Positions 1 through 12,277 of a DNA stretch of 64,000 bases are shown one piece after another. Position numbers and translations under genes: made by a program. This stretch comes from Epinephelus fuscoguttatus (Eukaryota > Chordata > Actinopteri > Perciformes > Serranidae). Position 1 is the stretch's first letter, and the number at the start of each line of letters is the position of its first letter. Location: positions 4,546,607 to 4,610,606 of the forward strand of contig NC_064752.1 in assembly GCF_011397635.1 (NCBI RefSeq). Direction: 5' to 3'. The notes beneath the pieces are model-generated. The model ran no database searches and was not told where the DNA came from. It worked only from the letters and a program-made list of their open reading frames with translations.

Positions 1-779
1 GATTGTGTTTCTGGCCTTTGTAGCATCTTTGCTAGCTGTTTGTGCAGTGAACAATATTCTGAAGTAAGTGTAAAGATAGTGACCCAAACCAGAACTAGAA
101 ACACTGAATATGTGATATCTCTCTTCTTGATGATGAGGGGGTTTGGGAAGACAGTTTGTGGAACACAGAAGACTCTGGAATGAAAGAAGTCCAGTGGCTC
201 TGTGGCCAAAGTGAAGAAGAGATCAGGAAGAGCAGACCACAAAGTTGTTGTCCAGATTAAACCGATCAACATCAGTGTTCTCTTGACCGTACAGATATGC
301 GGGTGGCGAAGGGGGAGACAGATGGCGATGAAGCATTCCACTGCCATGCAGGCCAGGTTCAGAGGGCTGTTTGCAGTGGTTAAGAGTGCAATCAGGATGA
401 AGATGCAGCAGATTGAGACATTTATTTTGTGGAGAACGTAGCTGATGACAAACAGGATGATGGTTTGCGTCACTTGGATCGTGTCGTTGACCACCAGGTG
501 GATGAAAAGGATGTAGCGTGGATTTATGTAGAATATCTGGAAGGTGGGAAGAAAAGCACACATGAGGGGAAAAACTATTTTAGGAAACCTAGAGCTTTAA
601 GTTTGAAACAGGGACACCATGCTCATGTTTTTTCGGGCTTTTCAAATACTTGTGCCAGTTGTCAGTCATTTGCGTTCAACAGCGACCTTACTTAGCTAGC
701 TGCTTAATACCTGAACACAATAACATTGTGATTTCATCATAACAACATATTAATGGTTCTGCTTGTCTGGTACATCAGT

Positions 780-1890
780 CCCCCAGCTCAGCTGCTGCAT
801 CCACTTTCATCTGTTTATCCAGGGCTGGGTCAAGGAGGCAGCAGGCTGAGCAAGGAACTTCAGACCTCCCTCCTCCCAGAAATACTTCATCACTGTTGAT
901 GCGGCACTAAACTGCCTATCCATCTCATATGCAGACACAGCTTTTACTTTGGTTGTACAGGGACCAGGTGGCTTGTAACACAACCCTGGTACCCTGTAAA
1001 CATGCAGTACCCCCACCAGGACTCCCAGGGGGACACTGTCATAAGCCTTTTCCACGTCCACAGATCACATGTAGAGTGGATGGGCAAACTCCCATTACCC
1101 TTCCAGCAACCTGGTTCACTGTTTCGTGGACAGGACTGAATCCACATTGCTCCTTCAGAATGTGAGGTTCGACAATCGGTCAGAGCCTCCTTTTCAGCAC
1201 CCTCAGCTGCAGACCTTTTGGCCAACCAGTATCTGTCTGCTGCTTCAGGAGACCCCTGGGCCAGTTAAGCCCAAAAGGCCTCTTTCTTCAGCCTGACGCC
1301 CTTCTTCACCACTGGTGTCCACAAGTGGGTTCTTTAGTTGCCACCAGGACAAGCACCAACGACCTGACCACAACATTTAGCAGCCACCTCCACAATGTAG
1401 GCTTTGAACATGGACCACTCAGATTCTGTGTCCCAAACCTCCACCTGATGATACAACCACAAGGTGGATCATCAATTTTTGGCCCATGGTGTTCGATACC
1501 AACTACGGGTCAGGTGCTCCAAATTGCTGTTTGGTGCACAAACAGTAGTCTGAGACCTATTCTCAGCAACTCACAGTCACATTGAGGTGACCCTCTCGTT
1601 TCCTGGGGAGAACTCCCAACACATCAGTGTTAAGTTGGGGGCTTGTGAGTTTTTCCACGCCCACTTGGTGCCTCTCACTCTGGTCAACCCCAGAAAAGTT
1701 TCAAAAGTGCTACACACAGTGCTGTGTGTAGAGGTGAGCCCAACCAGCTTTGCTTCCTTCCCTGCCAGATAAATGATGTTCCACATCCCTGGAGTCAGTC
1801 TTGGGTGTTAGGGGGCAGCACGCCTTGGTTCCCGCCCCTGCCTGCCACCTGGCACACACTGCAATGTGCTGGGCACTGCGAACGGGCCCC
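780..1890 (-). mobile_element. LINE (non-LTR retrotransposon) fragment in intron of A
   Basis: Read on the minus strand, 807-1061 gives a reverse transcriptase palm motif (DVEKAYDSVPLGVL, like the FVDLEKAFDRVPR block of fish LINEs). The stretch to about 1890 gives degraded pieces of the upstream part of the same element. Two internal blocks present in the homologous fragment of D (25330-27115) are missing here, near 1199 and near 1447. The element is broken and non-functional. The LINE clade was not settled. Confidence 0.7.
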
Positions 1891-2526
1891 ATGACCCAAG
1901 GTCATATTTTGGTGCACGCAGTAGTACACAGAATACCCAGTATGTAGATTGATGTACATAATATGGAGCCAACGTTCAGAAGCAAAAATTCCCTCTGGAA
2001 GCTTTTGGCCATGCACAGTTTACAAGATAAAGCTTAATGAGCTTATTGGCGTGTGAGTCAGTCACACTTTAGGGACTGCAAATGAAACTCCCGAGCAGAA
2101 AGACCCACGGCTTCCAGGTCAGATAAAACAGCAACAGAGAGGTGTTTTGTAAAAGATGAAGATGGTGTGTTGGCGTTGCTCTACTGTTGTAGAATTTGTG
2201 AATTGAAACACATCCAACATGTTAACGTACCTTTGACAGCATCACCCACACATTCCTATGATCTGGATGAGGACAAAGCAAACTGTATTTTGGCTTAAAG
2301 AGCAATAGATGTTTTTCAGTTTTATTGCCTGTTCAGGCCTGTTGCCATTTGGAAAGTGTTTGTATTGTGTGATAAGTCAGTGTTTGAAATGTTCTTTGTT
2401 TTTATAATTATAACAGTGGTGTGATGGATACGTCACCTGCTCCTGATTGGTTCGGACAAAACAAAGTAAAAATAATCCCACACAGTAAAGAATATGAGCA
2501 TGATGTTTCTTTTTCTTTTTTCTTTT

Positions 2527-2562
2527 TTCTATCTATATCTATATTTATATCTATGTATCTAA

Positions 2563-2609
<47 letters not shown>

Positions 2610-2643
2610 TATAGATATAGATACATGTATATATGTATATATA

Positions 2644-2703
<60 letters not shown>
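2527..2703. repeat. TA-rich microsatellite in intron of A
   Basis: TATC, TA and TG repeats of about 175 bases. The homologous tract in gene C is split by a Tc1-type transposon. Confidence 0.95.
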
Positions 2704-2704
<1 letters not shown>

Positions 2705-2914
2705 CGGCTGATATCTTCCTCAGTAATTCATTGTTAGTTCCTACATGTCAAATGAATATCAGACCTGGTGTTTGCAGAAGGTTTGAATGAGGCCTCCATT
2801 AATGTAGTTGATGAAGATCCCGAGAAGCACAACAATCACATTCTTGGTCACAGCTTTAGTGAGGGAGTCTCGAGACTGTACAACCACAGTCACATTGGCA
2901 GATGATGTGTTCAT

Positions 2915-5367
2915 CTTTCGAAGCTGAAAAGAAAAGATTTTAAAAAAGCTTCAGAGATAAATAGATGTTCACAGCAATTATAGACAGTGGGCCTTATTTC
3001 AAGGATTTCAACTCCACTTTTCTCGTTAAACGGTGCATAATCTGTTCACAAATAAGGAGCAAAGGAGCAGAGGTTGTATTCAGGTGCGTAATGGAATGAT
3101 ATTAACACTGTGGAATCAACAATTGGAAAGCTTGCAGTTTTCTGCAGAGAGTAATGCAGTAAGAGCAGTGATGTCACTGCAGCAAATATGGTGGGACATT
3201 ATAGAAGCAAAACTAAAAGCTGTAGTTTGAAACTTGACAGAAGAAACAGAACTAAATTTTCAGCTTTTAAAATAATTAAGTTCCTCTTCTCCTTGTTCAT
3301 AAATGTGCGTAGTGTCTCTCTTAATGGGGAGTTTGACAGCAGCTCTGCTCTGATCTCTGCTATTTTCACAGATTTTAATCATATTAATATTTTCTTTATT
3401 AATGATGTATTTTTTTTAACCTTTCACAACATCCATGCCCCTGTGTGTGTAAAAAAGTAGAGTGTACGTGTGTTTTGAACCCTCCTCTGTAAGCAGATCT
3501 TACTATCTGAAGAATGTACCGTTTATGTCGCAGGAAAATACTGCACCATTCTGACTTTAGACCAGGTGTTTGTTGGTCAGTAGCACAATCACTTTCCACT
3601 GCCTCAAAATAGCAATATGCCAACAGTGTGCCTGACCACACCTCATTTTAAGAACTACATGCCCGTGGACACACAGATGGGCGCAGGAACATGGAATAAA
3701 TCTATGAGAAAATCAATTTAAATTGAGTAACAGTAAGCATGATAACGTGTAGGCTATTTGTACTTCTCTCTCAATTTTACAATCTCAAAGAGTATCAGCA
3801 CCAACTAGTGGGTTATTGTTTGAGACTTCTTCATTAACATACATCATTCAAAAATTTGTAATCTCCTGCCACAAAAGCTTGATCGGGTCCAGTCAGATGG
3901 CTTCGAGGACTACACTATATTTAAATGGTCTTTGATACTTTTAGGTTGTAGAAAGTCCTTTTTACAAATACCTGTTGTTTTGTATGAAGGGTTTGTTTTG
4001 TATATGGAGAACAAATTGCTGTACAACGGATCAACCAATCTGAAATGGCAGAAAGAGACAAAGATCCCTCTGAGCAACAGCTGAATCAGAACAGAGAAAA
4101 TCAGCAGTCATTGTAAAAAATAAACTGGGAGCTTAGCATCAAAATGTGTGCAGCTTTAAAGAGGAACAGGTTCCTGTTTCACTGTCAAGAGTATGCCTGT
4201 AACAATTACCAGGCAATGTGTTGGTTTAGCAAAGCTCTTCTTCAGACTTCACAGTAGGAACAGAGGGGTTAGCACTGTTGGAATATCAGTGCAACACACT
4301 ATGGACTGGCAAATCACAGTTTAAACCTCTGCAGAGGGCCTGAAGAAAAACACGCTAACTATTTAGAGCCTAGTTCCATGGCCGTAGTTCAGTAATGATC
4401 AAGGGTCACTGACACTGTTCGACTGGAAAACCAATTTCACATCTAAATTCCAACAGTGTTCTCCTCTGTGATGCAACACTGTGGGGACATCAAATAAACT
4501 GAAGTTTGAATCACTTAATTATCTTGTGTTTCTTGGGCCATAACACTTTCACTTGTATCTTTGATGAAATATCCATTGTTTATCAAAAGAAAAACATCAT
4601 TATAACAGCTGATATATAACTTTTTATCAGTCGTGTGTCTTTATATTTCCATCATAACATTGACAGTAAACAGAGATAAAGACAGGAAGGGTGATAAATC
4701 CATAATGCCGTTCATGTCTAGTTTTTAAAAAAACCATAGTTTACAAATCATACTTCCTTTGTGTTTCATAATCTAACGTCAGAAGCTGAGACATCAGACT
4801 CACATCTGGTGTTAGCTCTACAATTACTAGAGCTTCATTACAGCCAAAGGTAGATAGTTTAAACAAAACAGTTTCCCAAATTATTCAAAGGAACAAGACA
4901 CTGTCGGACATTCAAAGCTGGTGTTGTGAGTTCACTGTTCTTATAGATAATCTTGCATTAATCCGCGCAATGACAACAGAGACACAAGAAAGACGTCATG
5001 TTAACCTGTGTGTTCATGTTAAACCTGAATAAAAATGAAAAAATAATATTTAGTTTTTTAGACAGGATCCTCAACAGCATGACTTCATCTGTTATTAATA
5101 GAATTATTATGGGATTAATCATAAAGTCATGTCTTTGAACTGTCCCTGTTTCAGTTTAGAACAATTTTACTTTTTGTCCATTGAACTGATTTAAAACTGT
5201 GCTGTGAGAATCAGGGAAGTGAAAATATCAAATGTCAGCAGGTAGAAAAGGATCACATTGAACAATCCTAAAAAACACAGGAGAAAAATTCACCACAGAC
5301 AGGCCTGTGTAGTGGAGTCAGAACACAGTTCAAAGCTGTCAAGTAGTTCACAGCAGGTAGTGCTTAC
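2915..5367 (-). other. 5' leader intron of A, no gene seen
   Basis: This is the presumed intron between the non-coding 5' exon (from 5368) and coding exon 1. A pyrimidine-rich tract ending in CAG lies just upstream of the ATG at 2914 and would serve as acceptor. It is almost identical to 17989-20449 in C. No coding signal or named repeat was recognised. Confidence 0.5.
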
Positions 5368-5432
5368 CTCAGTTAATGCTTAGAGACCAGGACACCAACA
5401 ATATGACTCCAGGAAATCACAGACTTTATATG
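5368..5432 (-). promoter_or_regulatory. core promoter and non-coding 5' exon of A
   Basis: On the minus strand a TATA box (CATATAAAGT, about 5424-5431) is followed some 25-30 bases later by a likely start near 5400. A short leader then ends at a strong donor, CTGAG/GTAAGC (boundary 5368/5367). The same arrangement recurs upstream of B, C, D and E and in the F duplication unit. That conservation is the main reason for calling it. The exact start site is inferred. Confidence 0.65.
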
Positions 5433-5460
5433 AGGTGTGGTGGCAAATGTCCCTGGACTC

Positions 5461-5462
<2 letters not shown>

Positions 5463-5516
<54 letters not shown>
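5463..5516. repeat. (TG)27 microsatellite just upstream of the A promoter
   Basis: Perfect TG run starting about 30 bases upstream of the TATA box of A. The homologous tracts are only about 6 repeats at C (20545-20556) and D, and about 8 in the F unit (from 38334). Confidence 0.97.
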
Positions 5517-5519
<3 letters not shown>

Positions 5520-6051
5520 ACATGTTGAGGTGTTCATGCAACCAAGAGTAGTTGGTGTGTTTTATAAAAAGTTGCAAATCTACAGTGGCCCCATCATAAA
5601 TATGGGAAACTAAATGTAAAAGTGTCAGCTTCAGTAAACAAACACAGCTTTGACATGTTTAATATTCAACATATCGGGGACTAGATTGATTAAACAGCAC
5701 ATTCTCACTCCGACTGTGTCGCATATCAACTTTGGATCACTGACTTTCCATGTTGACATATGACCTGCAAGGTACCCTGGGTGCATTTGTTGTAAATGTT
5801 CTGGGGCACCATGTCAACTTCGGCCTGTAACGTGCATTGTGTGTTTTCAAAATACACTTCTGTTTTTACAGGAAATGCACAATTTGCATACAGTCTCTTT
5901 CAAAAGAAATGTGCCATGTTGGGTATGTTGTTTTTTTCCTTCAACAACAACTGTACATGGTTCCTTGTAGCCAACACACCCACATGGTTGGGTTCAGCAT
6001 CAAAAGCATGTGGTTAGGTTTAGAATGAGATACCAGAGTTTGGCTTTACAC

Positions 6052-6745
6052 CAGGGCCACACCGGATGCGTTAGTGCCGCGGAAGTCCTGTGAGTGTACT
6101 CGCAGGTGCTTGACTGTCCACACAGGCAGCGCATTTCTCCTGCGCTCTCTGTGCCAGTTAAACATCGACTCCACTCGTCTGTTCCCGTCAGTACTCGTTT
6201 TTTCACTTCAACAGGTCATTTTAAACATGGGTAAGTCCATATTTCAATCGTTTTTTATGACGTAATAAGTTAATGACAATTTGTCATTCAATGTCCATGT
6301 ATTGAGCATGTTGGATAAACACTGAATGAACGGGCATATTGTTCTGACCATTTTATTTATGTAGTTATGTCTGTAGGCTCTGTGACACAAAATTAAAATT
6401 GTAATGAAGTGAGTAGGGTATTGAAAAATGTGTTCGGTTATGCACTGTTGTGTTATTTTAAATTATAAACACAGTATTTTCTCCTCATGTTCCTCAGTGC
6501 ATGCTGTTGTAGAGAGAGTCCTTGCTTTCTCCTTGTTGCAACGGCGGCTCCGACGACAGAGAAGGCGAATGTAGGTCCACCCAGTCAATCAAAAAAAGGA
6601 AGGATCATGGTGTTTTTCATCACCTTGTGTCTGAACTACACCGGGACAGTGGTCGCCATGTCTTTTATATAATTTAACTTTTATATTTTTCCGCGAGAAT
6701 AATCAGCACAGATCTTCACCCTCAGTGAGAATGGACTTTAAGTTG
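6052..6745 (+). mobile_element. PIF/Harbinger-like DNA transposon remnant
   Basis: This stretch interrupts sequence that is continuous in the homologous region of C (around 21080-21110), so it is an insertion in A or a loss in C. It starts with a GC-rich end (GGGCCACACCGG). It has a possible first exon with donor GG/GTAAGT near 6230, and a stretch at about 6500-6600 reading RRLRRQRRR, a stop, then VHPVNQKK. That resembles the Arg-rich, WVHP start of Harbinger (HARBI1-like) transposases. It is broken; its right end was not located. Confidence 0.4.
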
Positions 6746-7830
6746 GTGGTTGTTGGAACCATCCACCAACCCTCTTGCCCACGCTACTGATTTTTTGTCC
6801 CATCAACAAATGTTGTTGTCCCGCTGCATTTCTTCCTGACGCTGCCAGTGGCAGCAGTAACGGCGACTGGCCTCTTATCATGGAGATGTAAAAGGATGAC
6901 TTTTTTTGTGGTTGTCTAATGCTTAAGTCACAGCCCAGGCCTCGGTATTCAGTTTCGCAATGAGACTGGTTTGGATTGAATTGTAGTAGACAATATTTAA
7001 AAAAAACAAAAACAAAAAATCAATTTCATAAATTAATTCAGAAATACCAAACTAGCAGTAAACATCAATTGTAAGCATCATTACACGGTTGATATTGTAA
7101 CCAGTTCTGGGAATTAATGTGTTTGAAATGAATCTGAGTCACTTTACTTTCAGGTATATGAACATGTTTTTCAACAAAACCCTTTTTTCATTTACGTTGT
7201 TCACATTTCAGATTGGGACAAATTTCTTTTTTCATTGAACAGATTTAAAACAGTTTTGTAGGACTCAGAGGTTTTTGAGGAAAAACATTTCAACAATCAT
7301 AAAAAGGCAAGTGAAAAATAAAAAGTATACACAAACAAGCCTGCATTAGCAAAACTATGATTGAAAGGGTCTGTTGTTAACTTTTTATCTGTATGAACTA
7401 TTTTTATTGCCAATGGGTGAACCGGTTGAAACGCAACATTAAGACTGAGACTTTAATTTTATATCATGGCACGTTTCAGCAAATTACGTTGCCTACATTT
7501 GCAACCTGTGCTGATGGTGTCACAGTGCTCAATCTCATATTGCATTAGTAGTAAGCAATAATGACAACGTGATGAATGTGATATTGTGTTTATAAACAAA
7601 CTAACAGAGCCACTAGTGTCTGACCAGCTGTGTGCAGTTTACTGCCGAGTGTGAAGCTTTGCAATCATCAGATACTAGTCTTCTGTCAAAATGTTCTTCT
7701 GAGGAGATTTTAGTGAGTCAAGAAGGACATCTGATAAAATTCGCTGTACCTGTCTGGTACGGGGTTTGGCATTGACCGTTTGTACACCGGCCCAACCCTA
7801 AGCATTAGTTAATGAATTGTTTTGCCATAT
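6746..7830. other. intergenic A-B, duplicated spacer
   Basis: A spacer with partial copies downstream of B (about 12400-12880) and of C (about 21130-21820, continuing at 23340-24240). No coding region was recognised. Confidence 0.5.
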
Positions 7831-7836
7831 TTTATT
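7831..7836 (-). terminator. candidate poly(A) signal of B
   Basis: AATAAA on the minus strand about 140 bases after the B stop codon. It is assigned by position only. Confidence 0.35.
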
Positions 7837-7974
7837 CCGTACACAAAAAATTACAATTCAGTCTTGGAAATTAAATTTCGACCAAACGTGTAGTTTCTAA
7901 TTTGGACAGAGTAAAGTCAAAGAACTCATCAGTTTTAGGATCTGACTCCAAGTAAAGGTTTCAGCATTTTCACA

Positions 7975-10404
7975 TTATTCTCCAGGAGCTGATTCTTTCT
8001 GTGGGGTGATTTTCCACAACACATACTTTTTCAGATATCTCCTGAAAGTCTTGTCTCGTATGCCATAGATGATGGGACTAATAGATCGCGGCAGAACCTG
8101 TACAATAATGTAACAAGCGAACAAGGAGTCTGAATAATTCTTAGGGAACGCTTGCAGCAGAGCCTGTTTGATCAGGGGGGCCACATATGTTACCATACAA
8201 AGCAGCAGCTGAAACCCATGGAGGATGATTGTGTTTCTGGCCTTTGTAGCATCTTTGCCAGCTGTTTGTGCAGTGAACAGAATTCTGAAGTAAGTGTAAA
8301 AGATAGTGACCCAAACCAGAACTAGAAACACTGAATATGTGATATCTCTCTTCTTGATGATGAGGGGATTTGGAAAGACAGTTTGTCTGAGGCAGAAGAC
8401 TCTGGAGAGAAAGAAGTCCAGTGGCTCTGTGGCCAAAGTGATGAAGAGATCAGAGATAACAGACAACGTGCTAGTAGCCCAGATTAAACCAATCAGCATC
8501 AAGGTTCTCTTGACTGTACAGAGCTGCACGTGGCGAAGGGGGAGACAGATGGCGATGTAGCACTCCACCGCCATGCAGGCCAGGTTCAGAGGGGTGTTTT
8601 CAGTGGTGAAAAGAGCAATCAGGATGAAGATGCAGCAGATGGAGACATTTATTTTGTAGATGGTGTAGCTGATGACAAACAGGATGACAGTCAGTATCAC
8701 TTGGATCATGTCGTTGACCACCAGGTGAATAAAAAGGATGTAGCGTGGATTCATGTAGAATACCTGGATGGGAGGAACCACAGTATTTGCAAGGGTCGGA
8801 AAGGTTTAAAAACAGAGGGGAGATTGTTTCAGGGTTGACCTTATCAAATATTACATTGATGTTCGTGGTAACTTTTGGCCCATTTATGGTTGGTGTTAAC
8901 GTGATTTATGTCTGCACATATTATCTGGATGTTGACTTTTCCACCTATTGCCAAGCTTTGAGATCTCAGTATTTTAACTGGCTTTGCAGGGCTGGCTAAC
9001 TTGTCAGCAGACAAACAGTGTCCCAGATCAAGGAAAAAAATGCCACAGATAAGTCTCATTCACTTTTTGTGCGGAAAGACTTTCCAGCTGCTGTCACAAC
9101 TAGAGGTGTACCCAGTGGTTGGCGGGTGACCGGAATTGTCCAGTTTAAAGCTTGATTGGCCATGACTGGTGACGAGCCAGTCAGTCTCCAATATAGCAGA
9201 TCCTGTGCTGATCAAATTTACATGCATGCGCCACACGATTTTTCACGTTGTGCACACAGCTGCACAGTAACTGTGACAGTAACTAACTATAGTCACAGCA
9301 GCTGCAGCCTATTCTCATTCCCAGGTCGTCAAATACGGACTCTTTTCACCTCCCCTCGTTTATGACTTTTCAGCAGTTGAAGTTATTTCAACTAGCAACA
9401 AATTTTATTCACTTATTTAGACGGACCGGAACAAATTGTGACTGTTTCTCGTGCTGCACCATGCTGCACATGGTTTGAAATAAGGATACACTGATTTATC
9501 TGCTGAACATTGGTAATATCTGCTGATATTCGTCTTGGTAACTGCCATCAACCTATCAGCAAATAAGATGGAATTCACTGATGGCAATGGCTGATGTTTT
9601 TCTGTTGTGTCATATCAACTTTGCGCAGGCTGAAAAGCAGGGCTTGAAACTAATGGTCACAAACTTAAAATTTCTTAAAAATCTTGGTTAATGGAAATTC
9701 TACCTACTCGTCAACCAAATGATTGGTCGATGCTGTATGTTATTTCTAGGTTAATTAATTGGCCACAGTGCACTCTACCTGGTGGCGTTGTGTATCCAAG
9801 AAAGCGTTCTTTCCTGCTACAGAGCTCAACATTCTTCTGCATAGTTTTCTATATGTAGACAAGGGTTACACTGCCACCACTACAAAGGTCAATGAGTGAA
9901 TGTTTTGGATTAAAGACGTGCTGTTTTCTGTGTTGAATATACTTTAATATTGCAATGTGACTCCACTCAGTGACATACTGTAGTTCTACTTGAACTTTGT
10001 TCTATTTGTACTTGTTGAGAATCATCCCTAATGTTTAGCTGTATGCGTTTTTGTTTAAATGCTTAAGGATGGCTGGTTAGCTTTCATCAATGCACTTCCA
10101 GGTCCAACAGGCAGACCGGGTGATGTCACAAATCCTACATCCACAGTTTTGGTCATCTGTGGTTCCTGTAGAGCTGATGATGATGTAAATATTATTTTCT
10201 ACCTTAAATCTAAGAGAAATTACTTATCGCTGGTAGCATGGCATTAAAGGAATATCAGACCTGGTGTTTGCAGAAGGTGTGAATGAGGCTCGCATTGATG
10301 TAGTTGATGGAGATCCCGAGAACCACAACAATCACATTCTTGGTCACAGCTTTAGAGAAGGAGTCTGCATACCGACCTGTCACGTTGGCAGATGACTCAT
10401 TCAT
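7975..10404 (-). CDS. odorant receptor 131-2-like gene B, intact
   Basis: An olfactory seven-helix receptor, expected at the cilia of olfactory neurons. Exon 1 is 10261-10404 (48 codons, MNESSANVT, ending KHQ). Exon 2 is 7975-8763 (262 codons plus stop). The donor is CAG/GTCTGA, the acceptor CATCCAG/GTATTC, the intron phase 0 and the protein 310 residues, normal for the family. Motifs: FYMNPRYILFIHLVVND (helix 2 entry), MAVECYIAIC in place of the usual OR MAxDRY, KARNT at helix 6, and SPIIYGIRDKTFRRYLKKY closing helix 7 and helix 8. The half up to about residue 190 follows the E/F sequence type (ENTPLNL, VQLCTVKRT). The rest follows the A/C/D type (QTVFPNPLIIKKRD onward), suggesting gene conversion. 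The ligand is unknown. Confidence 0.88.
8764..10260 (-). other. coding intron of B, no element recognised
   Basis: A 1,497-base GT-AG intron. It lacks the LINE fragment found in the introns of A, C and D and shows no gene-like frame. Confidence 0.7.
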
Positions 10405-12211
10405 CTCTTGAAAGCCAAAGTTTAACCTAACAGAACATAAGACAAATGCTTTTGAATAGAGGAAGCAGCTCAAGTCAACACCTAAAGAGTTACGTTTAGG
10501 TTAAGTTTCTGTTACAGACAACCAAGTGGTGTCAGTAATCACTCCAATGTCAACACATCCAATGAAATCAATGTAAAAACAGTTGCTTGACTGAAATACT
10601 GTTGATTTGCCATGAATTATTTTAGTTTTGTGCAGTTTTTTAAACTGTGTTACAAACATAACTGACACTCTTACAATTAAGACTCACATGCACTTTATTT
10701 GTAACATCGGACAGCATCCACTTTTGGTCTAATTCCTCACGACTTGTTTTCTCTATCAAAAAACTTCAAGTGGTTTTTGATAGCAGACATATGTAGGTCA
10801 TTTGCCTGGAAATATTACACATTCAGGTAAAACAATCTGTGAGTAAAAGAGTGAAAAGTAAAAAATCTTACAATTGTGGTGATTCTCCCTGAGCAGTAGT
10901 AGTTTCACCTGACGACAGAATGAAAATGTGCAACAATATTTTTGGCAAACACTTGATATCAAACAAAAGCCAGAGACTGTATCATATTAAGTTGCTGTGA
11001 GCTGTAAATTCACCACTTGTAAGCAGAAAGTAGAAGATAACTTACTCTCTAACTAACTCACTGTCTAAGCCTGACCATCAAAGCCTCTCATCTTTTCTCA
11101 GTTTTTTCTTTTCATACTGCTTTATACTACAATTAGAAGGGATAATGGTACTTTTTACTCCACTACATTTATCTGTTATCTTTAGTTACTTTACAAAAAA
11201 ACAATTATTGCAGAAAACATTCAAAGAGTTTATAAAATGTGGTATTTAGTTATAATGATTAGTCCATTAATCAATTAGTTGGTTGACAGAAAATTAACTG
11301 GCAACTATTTTATGTTTAAAATCATTTGTCATTTATAACAATTTCATGGTTGTGAAGATTTGCTGCTTTTCTGTTGAATAATGTTAATAATTGTAATATA
11401 TTAGTAATAATGTTGAGGTTTGGACTGTTGGTCAGACAAAAAAATTATTGTGAAGTTGTATTGTTTGGCTCCGGGTCATTGTTATGTCATTTCTCATTAT
11501 TTCCTGAATTTTTACAAACCAATCAGTTGATTAATGGAGAAATATGGATGATGAATCCATAATTACAGTGATCAATATTTGATATTTAAAAATGAGCTCC
11601 ACCTCAGCCAACAACAGTAAAATCCTGTTTTCAGATTGCATGAATCATAATAGAGTCACAGGAGATACTTTTCTGCATTGAGTACTTTTATTCTTAATAC
11701 TTAAGTACTTTTTTCTTTTTTATTATACTTACTTTTACTTTAGCAACATTTCCAGTGCAGGACTCTTTCTGCACTGAATAATGATAAATGTGAAATGAGT
11801 AATGTTGCACATAGACTGTAAAAAATAACAGGCTTTGAAAATAGTCTTAACACCTTCCACTGATACCACATCTTGTGTGGTGAGTTAATGTCAGAGAAGA
11901 TTAATTCTGCACACAGATATTTTATGATAACAGCATGAGAGACAGAATAACTCACCTCAGGCAGAAGATCAAAGCATCAGTCTAAAATATAAAAATCAAT
12001 ATTTTACTCACTGGAATTGACATTAATGCAAAAGTCATCACAAACAGACCTATGTACATGTAACCAACAACAGAGCTGGTGACTGCCTGATGATAAACAG
12101 TATCAGTTTTACAGTTACAGGAAAATGAATTAACTGACAACGACATTTCAGTGTCAGAGTTTGGAATACTTAATGTGACATTTTTTACAGTGTGCAGCAG
12201 GTGGTACTTAC
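10405..12211 (-). other. 5' leader intron of B
   Basis: This lies between the non-coding 5' exon and coding exon 1. A second donor-like site (CTGAG/GTGAGT, near 11955) may mark an extra leader exon; a comparable site occurs upstream of E and F (near 34373). It is otherwise AT-rich with no recognised element. Confidence 0.45.
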
Positions 12212-12277
12212 CTTAGTTAATGCATTGAGACATGGACACCAACAAGAGGGCTCCAGTAAATCTCGGACTTTATATGG
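12212..12277 (-). promoter_or_regulatory. core promoter and non-coding 5' exon of B
   Basis: The minus strand carries CATATAAAGT (about 12268-12275), then a leader aligning with that of A and ending at donor CTAAG/GTAAGT (boundary 12212/12211). The transcription start is expected near 12240. Confidence 0.6.

Larger units (their letters stand above)
1..2914 (-). pseudogene. odorant receptor 131-2-like gene A, frameshifted, cut by window start
   Basis: Two-exon odorant receptor (seven-helix GPCR) of the teleost OR131 type. Exon 1 is 2765-2914 (50 codons: N-glycosylation site NVT, start of helix 1, ending KHQ, donor CAG/GTCTGA). Exon 2 starts at 536 after acceptor CCTTCCAG and runs off the left edge. 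The junction is phase 0 and reads KHQ-IFYINPRY. Relative to gene C, with which it is otherwise almost identical, one A is missing from the A-run at 72-74, in the helix 5 region (WVTIFYTYF). The frame shifts there and then leaves the window without a stop. About 230 bases of the 3' end lie outside. It is called a pseudogene on that one base; an assembly error would make it a live gene. Intron 537-2764 holds a LINE fragment and a TA-rich microsatellite. Confidence 0.8.

Noticed and set aside
223-561. 112-codon open frame opposite and out of frame with receptor exon 2 (repeated at 13666-14004)
   Set aside because: It is a shadow frame of the receptor exon, kept open only because the two copies are nearly identical. 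No family resemblance.
2408-2711. Open frames rich in Tyr and Ile
   Set aside because: Translation of the TATA/TATC microsatellite; the same holds for the frames over TG, CA and TA runs at 5470, 15980, 17700, 42800-43070 and 54431.
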